NCBI GenBank assembly: GCA_027484085.1
Contig: JAIXQF010000004.1
Span: 898,162-962,161, forward strand
Direction: 5' to 3'
DNA from: Actinomycetales bacterium
GTDB lineage: Bacteria > Actinomycetota > Actinomycetes > S36-B12 > UBA5976
Length of the DNA stretch: 64,000 bases
The notes below the pieces were generated by a model that saw only the letters and a program-made list of their open reading frames with translations, was not told the DNA's origin and ran no database searches. This document shows positions 1 to 10,052 of this stretch, piece by piece; positions within the stretch are counted from its first letter, which is position 1; the number at the start of each line of letters is the position of its first letter. The translations under genes and the position numbers were made by a program.

Positions 1-1232
1 ACGGCAGTGGTCCTGGGGAGGCTCTCGCCGCTGAGTACGTGGAAGCCAAGCTTAAAGAAGTTGGTATTGAGTGTGAACGCTATGAGACCACAAGCGGTAA
101 GCGACAAGGCGTTAATGCCCGAATTGAAGGTAAGGACCCCAGCAAACCTGCACTGTTGATTCACGGGCACTTAGACGTTGTTCCTGCCGAAGCAAAAGAC
201 TGGACCTATCATCCATTTGCGGCCGAAGTTCATGATGGCATGATCTGGGGTCGGGGAGCCGTTGATATGAAAGATGGCGACGGCATGATTTTGGCATTGG
301 CTAGATCCTGGGCCCGCAATGGTGTGCAACCAGATAGAACAATTGTTTTTGACTGGCTGCCTGATGAGGAAGCTGGAAGTGAGCATGGTTCTGGCTGGCT
401 TGTTGCTAATCGCCCTGATCTTTATCGAGGCGTCACTCAAGCGGTAGGTGAGGTGGGCGGTTTCTCGCTAACGCTTCGTGAGGATGTGCGTCTCTATCTA
501 GTTCAGACCGCTGAAAAGGGTATTAGGTGGATGAAGCTAAAGGCCGAAGGAACTGCTGGACATGGATCTTTCCTTAACAACGACAATGCAGTTACGAAGT
601 TGGCAGAAGCAGTTGCGGCCGTTGGCAATCACAAATTTGATTTGGCTTTGACACCAACTGTCAGGGATTTCATTAAGGCAGTCTCTGATGCTCTTGGTAT
701 GGAACTAAGTGCTGACGATCCAGAAGAACTACTTGCACAACTTGGACCAATAGCGCGCATCATCGGCGCCACGCTTTCCAATACAGCTAACCCAACAATG
801 CTCAACGCGGGCTATAAGCACAATGTAATTCCTGGCGCAGCTGAAGCAATGATTGATGGCCGATTCTTACCTGGGTTTGAAGACGAACTGATCAAGGATA
901 TCGAAAATCTGCTACCTCCAGGTGTCGTACTTGAAGACGTTGTGAACGGTATCGCGCTAGAAGCACCATTCGAGGGTCCACTTATCGAAGCCATGGGCAC
1001 AGCTATTCGAGCGGAAGATCCATTTGGCACCCCGGTTCCTTATACGGTCAGTGGTGGCACCGATGCGAAGGCGTTCAGCACGCTTGGTATTACCTGTTAT
1101 GGATTCTTGCCGTTACTACTGCCACCTGAATTAGATTTCAGTGCAATGTTCCACGGTGTTGACGAGCGGGTTCCTACAAGCGGTTTGGAATTTGGAGCCC
1201 GTGTTATGGATCGGTTTGTCCGAAGCCTTTAA
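1..1232 (+). CDS. M20/M25/M40-family metallopeptidase, 5' end truncated by window edge
   Basis: In-frame coding continues upstream of the listed Met (GSGPGEALAAEYVEAKLKEVG); motifs LLIHGHLDVVPA, WGRGAVDMKDG, PDEEAGS, SGGTDAKAF typical of M20 peptidases. Confidence 0.9.
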   Translation, partial: GSGPGEALAAEYVEAKLKEVGIECERYETTSGKRQGVNARIEGKDPSKPALLIHGHLDVVPAEAKDWTYHPFAAEVHDGMIWGRGAVDMKDGDGMILALARSWARNGVQPDRTIVFDWLPDEEAGSEHGSGWLVANRPDLYRGVTQAVGEVGGFSLTLREDVRLYLVQTAEKGIRWMKLKAEGTAGHGSFLNNDNAVTKLAEAVAAVGNHKFDLALTPTVRDFIKAVSDALGMELSADDPEELLAQLGPIARIIGATLSNTANPTMLNAGYKHNVIPGAAEAMIDGRFLPGFEDELIKDIENLLPPGVVLEDVVNGIALEAPFEGPLIEAMGTAIRAEDPFGTPVPYTVSGGTDAKAFSTLGITCYGFLPLLLPPELDFSAMFHGVDERVPTSGLEFGARVMDRFVRSL

Positions 1233-1238
1233 CGGAAA

Positions 1239-1436
1239 CTACGCAGTGCGTTGCAAGTGGTAAATCTTACGGCGGAGGCGAACATATCGACTGCCATCTT
1301 GATAAACCCGTACTCGTTCAAGTTCCCAGCGATCGACTTCCGCCATTGCCGTTAGGTATGACTTTACGTCGGAGCGTTTTGTGGCTCGATGAAAGTTGAT
1401 TTCGCGAAACTCCCAAACGGCACTCATTGATTCCAT
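1239..1436 (-). CDS. DUF5703-family small protein
   Basis: 65 aa ORF (WEFREINFHRATKRSDVKSYLTAMAEVDRWELERVRVYQDGSRYVRLRRKI), resembles the short conserved actinobacterial DUF5703 family. Confidence 0.7.
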   Translation of the reverse strand: MESMSAVWEFREINFHRATKRSDVKSYLTAMAEVDRWELERVRVYQDGSRYVRLRRKIYHLQRTA

Positions 1437-2374
1437 CCGTAATCTGGGTAACCCCGATCTGGAGCAGAGACTTCATTCAACGCTTCGTGGATCCCATCTG
1501 GTAACTGAGCTGAAATCGAGTTGAGTACCACACGTAATTGAGCCGCTGTTCTGGCTCCAACAACTGCCGTTGAGACTTGTGGTCGGGCGCAGATCCAGGA
1601 CAACGCAACGTCGATTGGAGTAAGTCCTAAACCTTCAGCGGCAGTGCAAACCGAATCAACGATAGCTCGAGAACGATCATTCAAGTAAGGCGTTATGAAT
1701 GCCGAAAAATGAGATGTTGCAGCGCGCGAATCGGCTGGTGTGCTGTGTCGATACTTTCCAGTCAACACGCCTCGACCAAGCGGAGACCAAGCCATAATGC
1801 CAACCCCAAGTTCACTGGCAGCTGGAATAACTTCGCGCTCAATGCCGCGCTGTAATAGCGAGTACTCCATTTGGGCGCTGATGATCGGATAGTTTGAGCC
1901 AAGCGCGGCGCTGGTTAGTTGCCAGCCTGAGTAGTTGGAAATTCCTAGATAGCGAACCTTGCCAGAATCTACTGCGTGCGCCATGGCGCTAAGGGTCTCT
2001 TCGATTGGGGTGTACGGATCCCAGGCATGAACGTGCCAAACATCTATGTGCGTACGCCGTAAGCGCCGTAAAGATGCATCGAGTGCATTGAGTAAGTGAT
2101 TGCGACTGGCATCTCGGCGACGATTAGTGCGAACGCTTCCAGCTTTAGATGAAATCAATAAGTCTGGCTTTTCGCGGGATAATTCACCGACGATTTCTTC
2201 AGATGTGCCTTCACTGTAAACATCGGCAGTATCAACGAAACGTCCGCCTGCTTCGTAATACAAATTGAACTGATCTCGAGCCTCATGTATGTCGGTGTCG
2301 CGGCCCCAAGTCATGGTGCCCAGCGAATATTGCGACACCAGCAATCCGCTGTTACCCAAAGACCTTAGTTCCAT
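1424..2374 (-). CDS. Aldo/keto reductase
   Basis: MELRSLGNSGLLVSQYSLGTMTWG, FVDTADVYSEGTSEEIVG, DVWHVHAWD, GISNYSGWQL motifs. Upstream TAGCGT-N6-ATG. Confidence 0.92.
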   Translation of the reverse strand: MELRSLGNSGLLVSQYSLGTMTWGRDTDIHEARDQFNLYYEAGGRFVDTADVYSEGTSEEIVGELSREKPDLLISSKAGSVRTNRRRDASRNHLLNALDASLRRLRRTHIDVWHVHAWDPYTPIEETLSAMAHAVDSGKVRYLGISNYSGWQLTSAALGSNYPIISAQMEYSLLQRGIEREVIPAASELGVGIMAWSPLGRGVLTGKYRHSTPADSRAATSHFSAFITPYLNDRSRAIVDSVCTAAEGLGLTPIDVALSWICARPQVSTAVVGARTAAQLRVVLNSISAQLPDGIHEALNEVSAPDRGYPDYGWNQ

Positions 2375-2422
2375 AAGTTCACGCTAGCGTTTGACACATA
2401 GATTGGTTTCAATGACTCGTGT

Positions 2423-3286
2423 GTGTCTTTGAATTTTGTAGCAGGGGGGCGTGTGGAGGAGCAACTTTCGTGGCTTCAAGCCATCGTTCTCGGGATCTCG
2501 CAAGGGCTAACCGAATTCTTACCAATTTCTTCAACCGCTCATACCCTCATCGTCTCAAGATTGTTGGGGTGGCCAGATCCGGGCGCAGCGTTTACCGCGG
2601 TTTCCCAAATTGGTACTGAACTTGCCGTTGTTTTCTATTTTCGACATGACATCGCACGAATCCTGAGAGCCTGGCTAAGTAGCCTATTTAACTCCAGCCT
2701 GCGCTCAGACCCAGACGCCAAGATGGGTTGGTACGTAATCATTGGAACCCTTCCAATCGGTGTTGCTGGGTTAGTGTTTAAAGCCTCAATTGAAACCACC
2801 GCTCGCAATCTTTGGTTAGTTGCCGGTGCGCTGATCTTTATGGGTGTCTTGTTAGGTGTAGCCGACAGATTTGCAAAACATACTAAGGACGAGGCAGATC
2901 TCAATTCCAAAAGTGCAGTGCTTTTCGGAATTGGCCAAGCTCTGGCTTTAATCCCAGGTGTTTCCAGAAGCGGCGCCACCATTACAGCGGGGTTGGCAAT
3001 GGGTTTTCGACGCGATGTTGTGGCACGGTATTCGTTCCTGCTGGCAATCCCGGCGGTGTTTGCCTCGGCAGCTCTGACGGCTGGGGACATCGCTTCCGAT
3101 TCTTTCGTTAACTGGCCGGCAACAGTGGTAGCAACAGTCGTGGCGTTTATTGTGGGCTACTTCGTGGTAGCTAGCCTCATGAAATATTTGCAAACTCGCA
3201 CGTTCCTGCCTTTTGTTATTTATCGGATCGCACTCGGATCGTTATTGCTGGTTTTGCTCGCTACCGGCGTATTTTCTGCAACCTAG
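2423..3286 (+). CDS. uppP: Undecaprenyl-diphosphatase
   Basis: BacA/UppP motifs GLTEFLPISSTAH and IPGVSRSGATI; multi-TM. Start may be internal. Confidence 0.95.
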   Translation: MSLNFVAGGRVEEQLSWLQAIVLGISQGLTEFLPISSTAHTLIVSRLLGWPDPGAAFTAVSQIGTELAVVFYFRHDIARILRAWLSSLFNSSLRSDPDAKMGWYVIIGTLPIGVAGLVFKASIETTARNLWLVAGALIFMGVLLGVADRFAKHTKDEADLNSKSAVLFGIGQALALIPGVSRSGATITAGLAMGFRRDVVARYSFLLAIPAVFASAALTAGDIASDSFVNWPATVVATVVAFIVGYFVVASLMKYLQTRTFLPFVIYRIALGSLLLVLLATGVFSAT

Positions 3287-3316
3287 GTTTACCTGCTTTC
3301 CGCATAGTCTTTACCT

Positions 3317-3991
3317 ATGGGAACTCTGCTGCTGATCAGACATGGACGCACAGACGCGAATGCGTCAGGTGTGTTAGCCGGTCGCACGCCAGGTGTAGTG
3401 CTCGATGAAGTGGGTAGATCTTCGACGAAGGCACTTTCAGAACGCCTAAAGGGCGTCAATGTATCCCAAGTTGTTTCCAGCCCGCTAGAGCGCACGCGCG
3501 AGACGGCTTCGATTCTGTTCGGCAATGCAGATGTCGTTCTTGAGGATCGATTATTGGAATGCGATTACGGGGACTGGCAGGGTTCCAAGTTAAGCGAATT
3601 GGCCGTTCATGAGCTTTGGCCGATCGTGCAACAGCGCCCAGATGAGATGATCTTCCCGAATGGCGAATCCATGAATGACATGTCGACGCGCGCTAGTTCT
3701 GCGGCAAGAGAATGGGATGCAAAACTTACTGCTGAGCACGGTGACAAAGTCGTCTGGGCAGCGGTAAGTCACGGCGACATCATCAAAGCGATCTGTGCCG
3801 ATGCAATGGGGTTACCACTTCGAAAGTTTCAGTCGCTATTAATTGAACCTGCATCAGTTAGCGTCATCCACTATGCCGAAACCGGCTCATCTGTTTCAAA
3901 GTTGAATGACACTGGTTCGGAATGGCTCTCTAAGCTAAACGATGAAGCAACAAAGGCTCCGACACTCGGTGGCGAAAGTGGGAGTAAATAG
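3317..3991 (+). CDS. Histidine phosphatase family protein (phosphoglycerate mutase-like)
   Basis: LLIRHGRTDANASGVLAG RHG motif; AVSHGDIIKAI; TAGTCT-N6-ATG upstream. Confidence 0.9.
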   Translation: MGTLLLIRHGRTDANASGVLAGRTPGVVLDEVGRSSTKALSERLKGVNVSQVVSSPLERTRETASILFGNADVVLEDRLLECDYGDWQGSKLSELAVHELWPIVQQRPDEMIFPNGESMNDMSTRASSAAREWDAKLTAEHGDKVVWAAVSHGDIIKAICADAMGLPLRKFQSLLIEPASVSVIHYAETGSSVSKLNDTGSEWLSKLNDEATKAPTLGGESGSK

Positions 3992-3993
3992 AC

Positions 3994-4545
3994 ATGGCTC
4001 GCATCATTCACACCTTTGATAACCCACAAAGGTTCATAGCCGGAACTGTCGGCGTCCCTGGCGAACGAACTTTCTTTCTGCAGGCTAGAACTGACCAACG
4101 TATTGTCAGTGTCTCACTCGAGAAGCAACAGGTTGCATTGCTTGCAGATAGGTTGACTGAGCTTCTAGATCAGGTAGCTCTCGCTGAAGGTGTGGACATT
4201 TCATATTTCGGCCCAGCTGATCTTGAGCCGTTAGACAATCCGATTCAAGAGGAGTTTCGTGTCGGGACTTTGGCCTTGGGCTGGAATACCGAGAGCCAGC
4301 AAGTGGTTATAGAGGCTCACGCCACCTCGGAGAGTTTCGAGGATGTGCCCGACTTAGAAGAAGATTCAGACTACGGTCCCGATGTTTTGCGCGTGCGACT
4401 CACAGGTCCGATTGCAACCGCATTTTGCACTCGAGCTGTAGCTGTAGTTTCTGCTGGTCGTCCACCATGCCCGCTGTGCTCCGAACCGCTCGACCAGCAA
4501 GGCCACATTTGTCCGCGTGCGAATGGATACTTGCGACGCGGCTGA
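3994..4545 (+). CDS. DUF3090 family protein
   Basis: MARIIHTFDNPQRFIAGTVGVPGERTFFLQA..., C-terminal CPLC...HICPR; conserved neighbour of the phosphatase and SCO1664-family genes in actinobacteria. Confidence 0.85.
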   Translation: MARIIHTFDNPQRFIAGTVGVPGERTFFLQARTDQRIVSVSLEKQQVALLADRLTELLDQVALAEGVDISYFGPADLEPLDNPIQEEFRVGTLALGWNTESQQVVIEAHATSESFEDVPDLEEDSDYGPDVLRVRLTGPIATAFCTRAVAVVSAGRPPCPLCSEPLDQQGHICPRANGYLRRG

Positions 4546-4551
4546 CAAGAT

Positions 4552-5280
4552 CTAAAAGACCGGCCAGGGGACAGCTGGCCAATTTGGGCTCGGGCTCGGC
4601 AGCTTCTTTTGCTCAATTAGAAGGTTAAGTCTTGACTGCAACGCCGCTATTTCAGATTCATCGAGCAGCTCAATTAGTTCACTGTCGGAAATCTTCGACA
4701 GAAAATTCTTTAAATCATTGATGTACTGCTCAGGGATACTTTGTCCGATCCATCCCCAAAGCACAGTTCTTAATTTGTCTTCAGAATTGAATGTAACTCC
4801 ATGATCGATCCCATATGTCTGACCTGATTCGGTTGTCAGAAGATGCCCAGCTTTTCTATCCGCATTATTGATAAGCGCGTCAAAGACTGCGATCTGCTTA
4901 AGGCGATCTGAGTTTTCGTGCGCCAGAGTGACTTGATCGCCATCCTCATCTATGCCACTCATGATTGTGAGCCAACCTTCGGGTACTTCACTTGGGGAGA
5001 AGATGTCAACCGTGGTTGGCTCGGCATCAATCCACTTTTGAAATGAGCCAATACCGTATGGACCAACCGCAATAGTAGTTTCCGGAACGACATCCCAAGC
5101 CAACAGCTGGCTAGCTACATATGCCGCACGCTCACGTTGATGAAGTGTGTGATCTGGAAAGTCCCAGAGTGGACGTTCACCCGAGAGAGGTTTGTAGATG
5201 AATCGTCCTAGGTCAGATTCCACAACAAGGGTTGAGTTAGAGGCATTTACCATCTGTCCAATGACTTTGTAGTTATCCAT
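4552..5280 (-). CDS. SCO1664-family protein (PI3/4-kinase/HipA-like fold suspected)
   Basis: MDNYKVIGQMVNASNSTLVVES...; DALINNADRKAGHLL and YGIDHGVTF kinase-like motifs. I start it at internal Met 5280, because the longer ORF start (5481) overlaps mshC. Confidence 0.8.
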   Translation of the reverse strand: MDNYKVIGQMVNASNSTLVVESDLGRFIYKPLSGERPLWDFPDHTLHQRERAAYVASQLLAWDVVPETTIAVGPYGIGSFQKWIDAEPTTVDIFSPSEVPEGWLTIMSGIDEDGDQVTLAHENSDRLKQIAVFDALINNADRKAGHLLTTESGQTYGIDHGVTFNSEDKLRTVLWGWIGQSIPEQYINDLKNFLSKISDSELIELLDESEIAALQSRLNLLIEQKKLPSPSPNWPAVPWPVF

Positions 5281-5296
5281 TGATGATTTGCACTTG

Positions 5297-6508
5297 CTAA
5301 ACAATGCCAAGAATGGCATCGACTGCAATCGAAACCGAACTTGTTGCTTCGATTTCGTCACCCGACACAGTTTGTTGGGCCCAAGTGTCAACGAGCTGAA
5401 TAGCTGCAGGGGTATCAAGATCCTGGCTGAGTTTGGACACCAGGTCACTGACTGGACTCCGTGCACCCATCGGTTTTGCAAATGCTTTACGCCATAGTTC
5501 TAGTCGCGCTTGCGCCGCTGATAACTCCGAATCGAACCATTCCCAGTCGCTGCGATAGTGGTGGGAAAGTAGAACCAAGCGAATTGCCATCGGGTCAACA
5601 CCTTGTTCCCGCAATTTGGAAACGAATACAAGATTGCCCAAGGACTTACTCATCTTCTCGCCGTCAAGTGAAACCATGCCGGCGTGCATAAATGCTTGCG
5701 CGAAAGGACGCTTTCCGGTGAGAGATTCGGCGTGCGCCGCGCTCATCTCATGATGGGGAAACTTCAAATCACTTCCGCCACCTTGGACAGTTATTTCAGC
5801 CCCAAGGTAATGCGTTGCAATCGCGGAACACTCAATGTGCCAACCAGGTCGACCTTGGCCAAGTTCCGACTCCCAAAAAGGATCGGTTCCGGATCGACCA
5901 CGCCATAAGAGGGCATCAAAAGGATTGCGCTTGCCTGGACGATCTGGATCTCCACCGCGTTGAGCAAATACTTCCAGCATTTCTTCTGAAGTTAAGTGAC
6001 AGACATCGCCAAGCAAGTCGGTTTGCGTCATGTCAAAATACAAATCATCATCGAGCAAGTAAGTGACACCCAATTCTTTGAGTTTCACAACACTTTGTTC
6101 AATCACGTCCATGGCTTCTACGACGCCAATGTAGTTCTGGGGTGGAATGACCCGAAGTGCTTCCATGTCAGTTTTGAACAATGCCGTTTGCTCAATGGCA
6201 ATGTCTTGCCAAGGACGACCAGTTAAGTTGGCGCGCTCTAAAAGTGGGTCATCAATGTCGGTAACGTTTTGCGCATATTGAACTTGAGTGCCGATAGCGC
6301 GCCAGAATCTGTGCAAAGTATCAAAAGCAACATAAGTGGCGGCATGGCCCATGTGCGTCGCATCGTAGGGAGTGATGCCACAGACATATAGCTGGACTGT
6401 CTGCTTTGTTGGAAGTGCCTTTAGGGATGCGGATCTGGAGTCAAAAACACTTAGTTCCGCTGTCGCTAGATTCAGTGCTGGAACATCGACTTCACTCCAA
6501 GACTGCAT
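5297..6508 (-). CDS. mshC: Cysteine--1-D-myo-inosityl 2-amino-2-deoxy-alpha-D-glucopyranoside ligase (mycothiol biosynthesis)
   Basis: CysRS-like: YVCGITPYDATHMGHAATYVAFDTLHR, HIECSAIA, KMSKSLGN; MshC rather than CysRS by neighbourhood and N-terminal extension. Confidence 0.9.
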   Translation of the reverse strand: MQSWSEVDVPALNLATAELSVFDSRSASLKALPTKQTVQLYVCGITPYDATHMGHAATYVAFDTLHRFWRAIGTQVQYAQNVTDIDDPLLERANLTGRPWQDIAIEQTALFKTDMEALRVIPPQNYIGVVEAMDVIEQSVVKLKELGVTYLLDDDLYFDMTQTDLLGDVCHLTSEEMLEVFAQRGGDPDRPGKRNPFDALLWRGRSGTDPFWESELGQGRPGWHIECSAIATHYLGAEITVQGGGSDLKFPHHEMSAAHAESLTGKRPFAQAFMHAGMVSLDGEKMSKSLGNLVFVSKLREQGVDPMAIRLVLLSHHYRSDWEWFDSELSAAQARLELWRKAFAKPMGARSPVSDLVSKLSQDLDTPAAIQLVDTWAQQTVSGDEIEATSSVSIAVDAILGIV

Positions 6509-6542
6509 GAACCAAGTCTATGAGAGGAAGTGCGAGCAGGAT

Positions 6543-7394
6543 TTAAGGCTCGCGTCGTCGTAAATAGCGTTCAAATTCCTTGGCAATCGCTTCACCAGAA
6601 GCCTCAGGTAGTTCAGCCGTGTCTTGAGTTTCTTCTAGTGTGCGAACGTAATCTGAAATCTCATCGTCATCCGTGGACAACTCATCGACGCCCAGTTGCC
6701 ATGCTCTGGCCTCTTCAACCAGCTCAACAACTGGGATAGCAGTATCGAGCAGATCTTCAAGGCCACGAATGAGCGCCAATGTCGCCTTGGGGCAGGGCGG
6801 TGCGGAAACATAATGCGGTAACGCTGCCCAAAGGGCAACAGAAGGAATTCCTTGCACTTCAAATTCCGATTGCAGGATGCCCAGAATGCCAGTCGGTCCC
6901 TCGTATTTAGAAGTTTCAAATCCTGAAATGTCTTGTAGCTGTTTGTTTGAGGTAGTTCCACTAACCGGTATAGGTCGAGTGTGTGCAACGTCAGCAAGAA
7001 GCGCGCCCAGGGTGATCAGAACGGTACGTTCACCAAGTTTTATGTGAGACAAGATATCGGCACAAAATTGCTTCCATCTCATACTTGGTTCAACCCCATG
7101 AACTAGGTAGATCTCAGTGTTAGGCAAGGTATCGGTTGTTGCCTTGAAAATCGTGGTTCCTGGCCAAGCGATCTCTCGATCTCCAGAAATACCCAAGCTA
7201 ACTTCAGGTCGATTGAACTGATAGTCGTAGTAGTCGTCACCAGGGAGGTCAATAATCTCTTCTGATTGCCAAACTTCTAATAAATGCTCCAACGCATCGG
7301 TTGCAGACTGGCCGGCATCATTCCAGCCACCAAAAGCCGCGATCACAATTGTGGTGTTTCTTGGGAAGGTTTGATCCAGTTCCAAGTAAGACAC
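6543..7394 (-). CDS. PAC2 family protein
   Basis: VIAAFGGWNDAGQSATDALEHLLE, LVHGVEPSMRWKQF, PTGILGILQSEFEVQGIPSVALWAALPHYVSAPPCPKAT. Confidence 0.9.
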   Translation of the reverse strand: MSYLELDQTFPRNTTIVIAAFGGWNDAGQSATDALEHLLEVWQSEEIIDLPGDDYYDYQFNRPEVSLGISGDREIAWPGTTIFKATTDTLPNTEIYLVHGVEPSMRWKQFCADILSHIKLGERTVLITLGALLADVAHTRPIPVSGTTSNKQLQDISGFETSKYEGPTGILGILQSEFEVQGIPSVALWAALPHYVSAPPCPKATLALIRGLEDLLDTAIPVVELVEEARAWQLGVDELSTDDDEISDYVRTLEETQDTAELPEASGEAIAKEFERYLRRREP

Positions 7395-7479
7395 TCCTTT
7401 GCTTATGGCTTAGCCCCAGTTTAGGCGATCTAGTAGATGCCGAGTCAGCGAGTTTGGTGAATGCTGAAAGAATAGATAG

Positions 7480-8412
7480 ATGGAATCCGTAAACGTCGTC
7501 AGCACCGCTAAAGCCGCCGAGTTCGCTGTTGGTGATCGAGTGCAATTGACAGATACCAAGGCTCGCAAGCACACCATCGTTTTAGAAGCTGGCCGAGAAT
7601 TTCATACGAATCATGGTGCGATTAAGCACGATGATCTAATTGGATTAAGCGAAGGATCCACAGTTGCCTCAACTGGAAACATGATCTACTTGGCACTGCG
7701 ACCGCTACTACTTGATTTCGTGTTGAGTATGCCTCGCGGTGCTGCAGTGGTTTACCCGAAGGATGCAGCAGCCATAGTTGGGCTTGCCGACATTTTCCCC
7801 GGATGTGTTGTTGTCGAAGCTGGAGTTGGTTCGGGAGCTCTTTCTTGTTCACTTCTGCGTGCAGTTGGCGAGCACGGCTACTTATACAGTTTTGAGCGCC
7901 GTGAAGACTTCGCAAAAATTGCAAAGAAGAACGTAACTAATTTCTTTGGCTCTGAACCAACTAACTGGCAAGTGACGCTAGGGGATTTACAAGATAAAGT
8001 CACGGCGTTACCGGATGCCAGCGTTGATCGAGTAGTTCTAGACATGCTGGCACCATGGGAATGTATAGACGCAATTGCTCAAGTGCTGCGTCCAGGCGGC
8101 GTGGTAATTGCTTACGTTGCAACCACAACGCAGATGTCGAGATTTGTCGAGGATCTTCGGCTAGACAAGCGTTGGACGAATCCAGAGGGTCAAGAGCTGA
8201 TCGCACGGCCTTGGCACCTAGAAGGCCTTGCGGTTCGCCCAAATCACCGCATGCAAGGCCACACTGGTTTTCTTGTTACAGCTCGTAGATTAGCCCCAGG
8301 AGTTGTTTTACCGGCTCGTCGAATTCGCCCAACGAAAGGCGGATTGGATACTGTTACAGAACAAGGGGCAGACATTGCAGTTGATTTAAACGGGGAGGCA
8401 GCACATGACTGA
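7480..8412 (+). CDS. trmI: tRNA (adenine-N1)-methyltransferase
   Basis: [39 protein letters not shown]; position immediately 5' of ARC ATPase as in other actinobacteria. Confidence 0.9.
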   Translation: MESVNVVSTAKAAEFAVGDRVQLTDTKARKHTIVLEAGREFHTNHGAIKHDDLIGLSEGSTVASTGNMIYLALRPLLLDFVLSMPRGAAVVYPKDAAAIVGLADIFPGCVVVEAGVGSGALSCSLLRAVGEHGYLYSFERREDFAKIAKKNVTNFFGSEPTNWQVTLGDLQDKVTALPDASVDRVVLDMLAPWECIDAIAQVLRPGGVVIAYVATTTQMSRFVEDLRLDKRWTNPEGQELIARPWHLEGLAVRPNHRMQGHTGFLVTARRLAPGVVLPARRIRPTKGGLDTVTEQGADIAVDLNGEAAHD

Positions 8413-10042
8413 TTCATCTAACGCGGACCAGTTGCGTGAACTGAATTCCAAAATCAACGATCTTTCGGAATCTAATCAGAAGTTAACAGCAACTCTTCGT
8501 GAAGCCCGTGAACAAATCATCGGCCTAAAAGAAGAAGTGGATCGCCTTAGTGCGCCACCTAATGGCTATGCCATTTACTTGGGCCCAGCAGCTGACGAAC
8601 TTGTTGACGTCACATTTAATGGTCGCAAAATGCGCGTTGCAATGGCACCAGAGATTGACCGAGAAACCTTGCGTCCGGGGCAAGAAGTCATCCTAAATGA
8701 ATCAATGAACGTGGTAGTGGCTGGTACTTACGACGATCAAGGTGAGATCGTTATTTTTCAGGAAGTTCTCGAAGACGGCCTTCGAGCTATCGTTTCAGGG
8801 CGCAGTGACGAAGAGCGCGTTATCCATTTAGCAGCACCGCTGCGAGATGTCCCACTTAGGTCTGGCGACAGTTTGTTAGCAGACATGAAGGCCGGTTATG
8901 CATTCGAACGCATTGCGAAGTCAGAAGTTGAAGATCTAGTTCTAGAAGAAGTACCTGACATCAATTACGAGGACATCGGTGGTTTGGGTGATCAGATCAA
9001 CACCATCAAAGATGCAGTTGAGTTGCCTTTCCTTCACCCAGAACTGTTCAAGGAATACGAGTTAAAGCCACCAAAGGGTATTTTGCTTTACGGCCCTCCG
9101 GGGTGTGGCAAGACGTTAATTGCTAAGGCAGTTGCCAACTCGCTTGCAAAGAAAGTTTCAGAAATCTCTGGTGTCGGTGAGGGTCGAAGTTACTTTCTGA
9201 ACATCAAGGGTCCTGAACTGTTGAACAAGTTCGTTGGGGAAACCGAGCGACAGATTCGGATCATCTTTCAACGAGCAAGGGAAAAAGCAAGTGAAGGAAC
9301 ACCGGTGATTGTGTTCTTCGATGAGATGGATTCGTTGTTCAGAACTCGAGGCAGCGGAGTCTCCAGCGATGTTGAGAATACGATCGTGCCGCAGTTACTT
9401 AGCGAGATTGATGGCGTTGAAAGTCTTGAAAACGTAATCGTTATTGGAGCTTCAAATCGCGAGGACATGATTGATCCCGCAATTCTTCGACCAGGTCGAC
9501 TAGATGTGAAGATTAAAATCGAACGACCCGATGCCCAAGCAGCAGTCGATATCTTTGCAAAGTACTTAACCACTGACTTGCCGCTGAGTGAAGCTGATTT
9601 AGCACTGCACGGAAATGATCCCCAAGCCACTGCTACTGGCATGATCCAGCGCGTGGTTGAAGAGATGTATGCGACTACGCCAAATAACGAATTCCTTGAG
9701 GTCACATACGCCAACGGGGATAAAGAAGTTCTCTACTTTAAGGACTTCAGTTCCGGCGCCATGATTGAAAACATTGTGAGCCGCGCCAAGAAGGCGGCCA
9801 TCAAGTCATTCCTTACAGTTGGGGAAAAAGGAATCACAATCGAGCATTTACTACAGGCTTGCTTGGACGAGTTCCACGAGAACGAAGACCTACCAAACAC
9901 CACAAACCCAGATGATTGGTCCCGAATTTCTGGCAAGAAGGGTGATCGAATTGTCTTCATGAGAACTTTGATTCATGGCAAGAAGGGTGATGATTCAGGA
10001 AGAAGCATCGACACTTCGCTTTCTCCAAATCCATTCGCTTAA
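8405..10042 (+). CDS. arc: Proteasome-associated AAA ATPase (ARC/Mpa)
   Basis: N-terminal coiled coil, OB domains, [19 protein letters not shown] (Walker A), [12 protein letters not shown] (Walker B). C-terminus is ...[15 protein letters not shown], with no GQYL motif. Confidence 0.95.
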   Translation: MTDSSNADQLRELNSKINDLSESNQKLTATLREAREQIIGLKEEVDRLSAPPNGYAIYLGPAADELVDVTFNGRKMRVAMAPEIDRETLRPGQEVILNESMNVVVAGTYDDQGEIVIFQEVLEDGLRAIVSGRSDEERVIHLAAPLRDVPLRSGDSLLADMKAGYAFERIAKSEVEDLVLEEVPDINYEDIGGLGDQINTIKDAVELPFLHPELFKEYELKPPKGILLYGPPGCGKTLIAKAVANSLAKKVSEISGVGEGRSYFLNIKGPELLNKFVGETERQIRIIFQRAREKASEGTPVIVFFDEMDSLFRTRGSGVSSDVENTIVPQLLSEIDGVESLENVIVIGASNREDMIDPAILRPGRLDVKIKIERPDAQAAVDIFAKYLTTDLPLSEADLALHGNDPQATATGMIQRVVEEMYATTPNNEFLEVTYANGDKEVLYFKDFSSGAMIENIVSRAKKAAIKSFLTVGEKGITIEHLLQACLDEFHENEDLPNTTNPDDWSRISGKKGDRIVFMRTLIHGKKGDDSGRSIDTSLSPNPFA

Positions 10043-10052
10043 GGGTTCAGTC

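Noticed and set aside
2635-3090. 151-aa minus-strand ORF
   Set aside because: Antisense to uppP; no domain.
5281-5481. N-terminal extension of the 4552..5481 ORF
   Set aside because: Extension overlaps the mshC 3' end and is not typical of the family; Met at 5280 fits better.
9975-10052. N-terminal extension of dop
   Set aside because: Lies in the arc coding region; the Dop family begins at MSVRRVMGIESEFGIS (10053).
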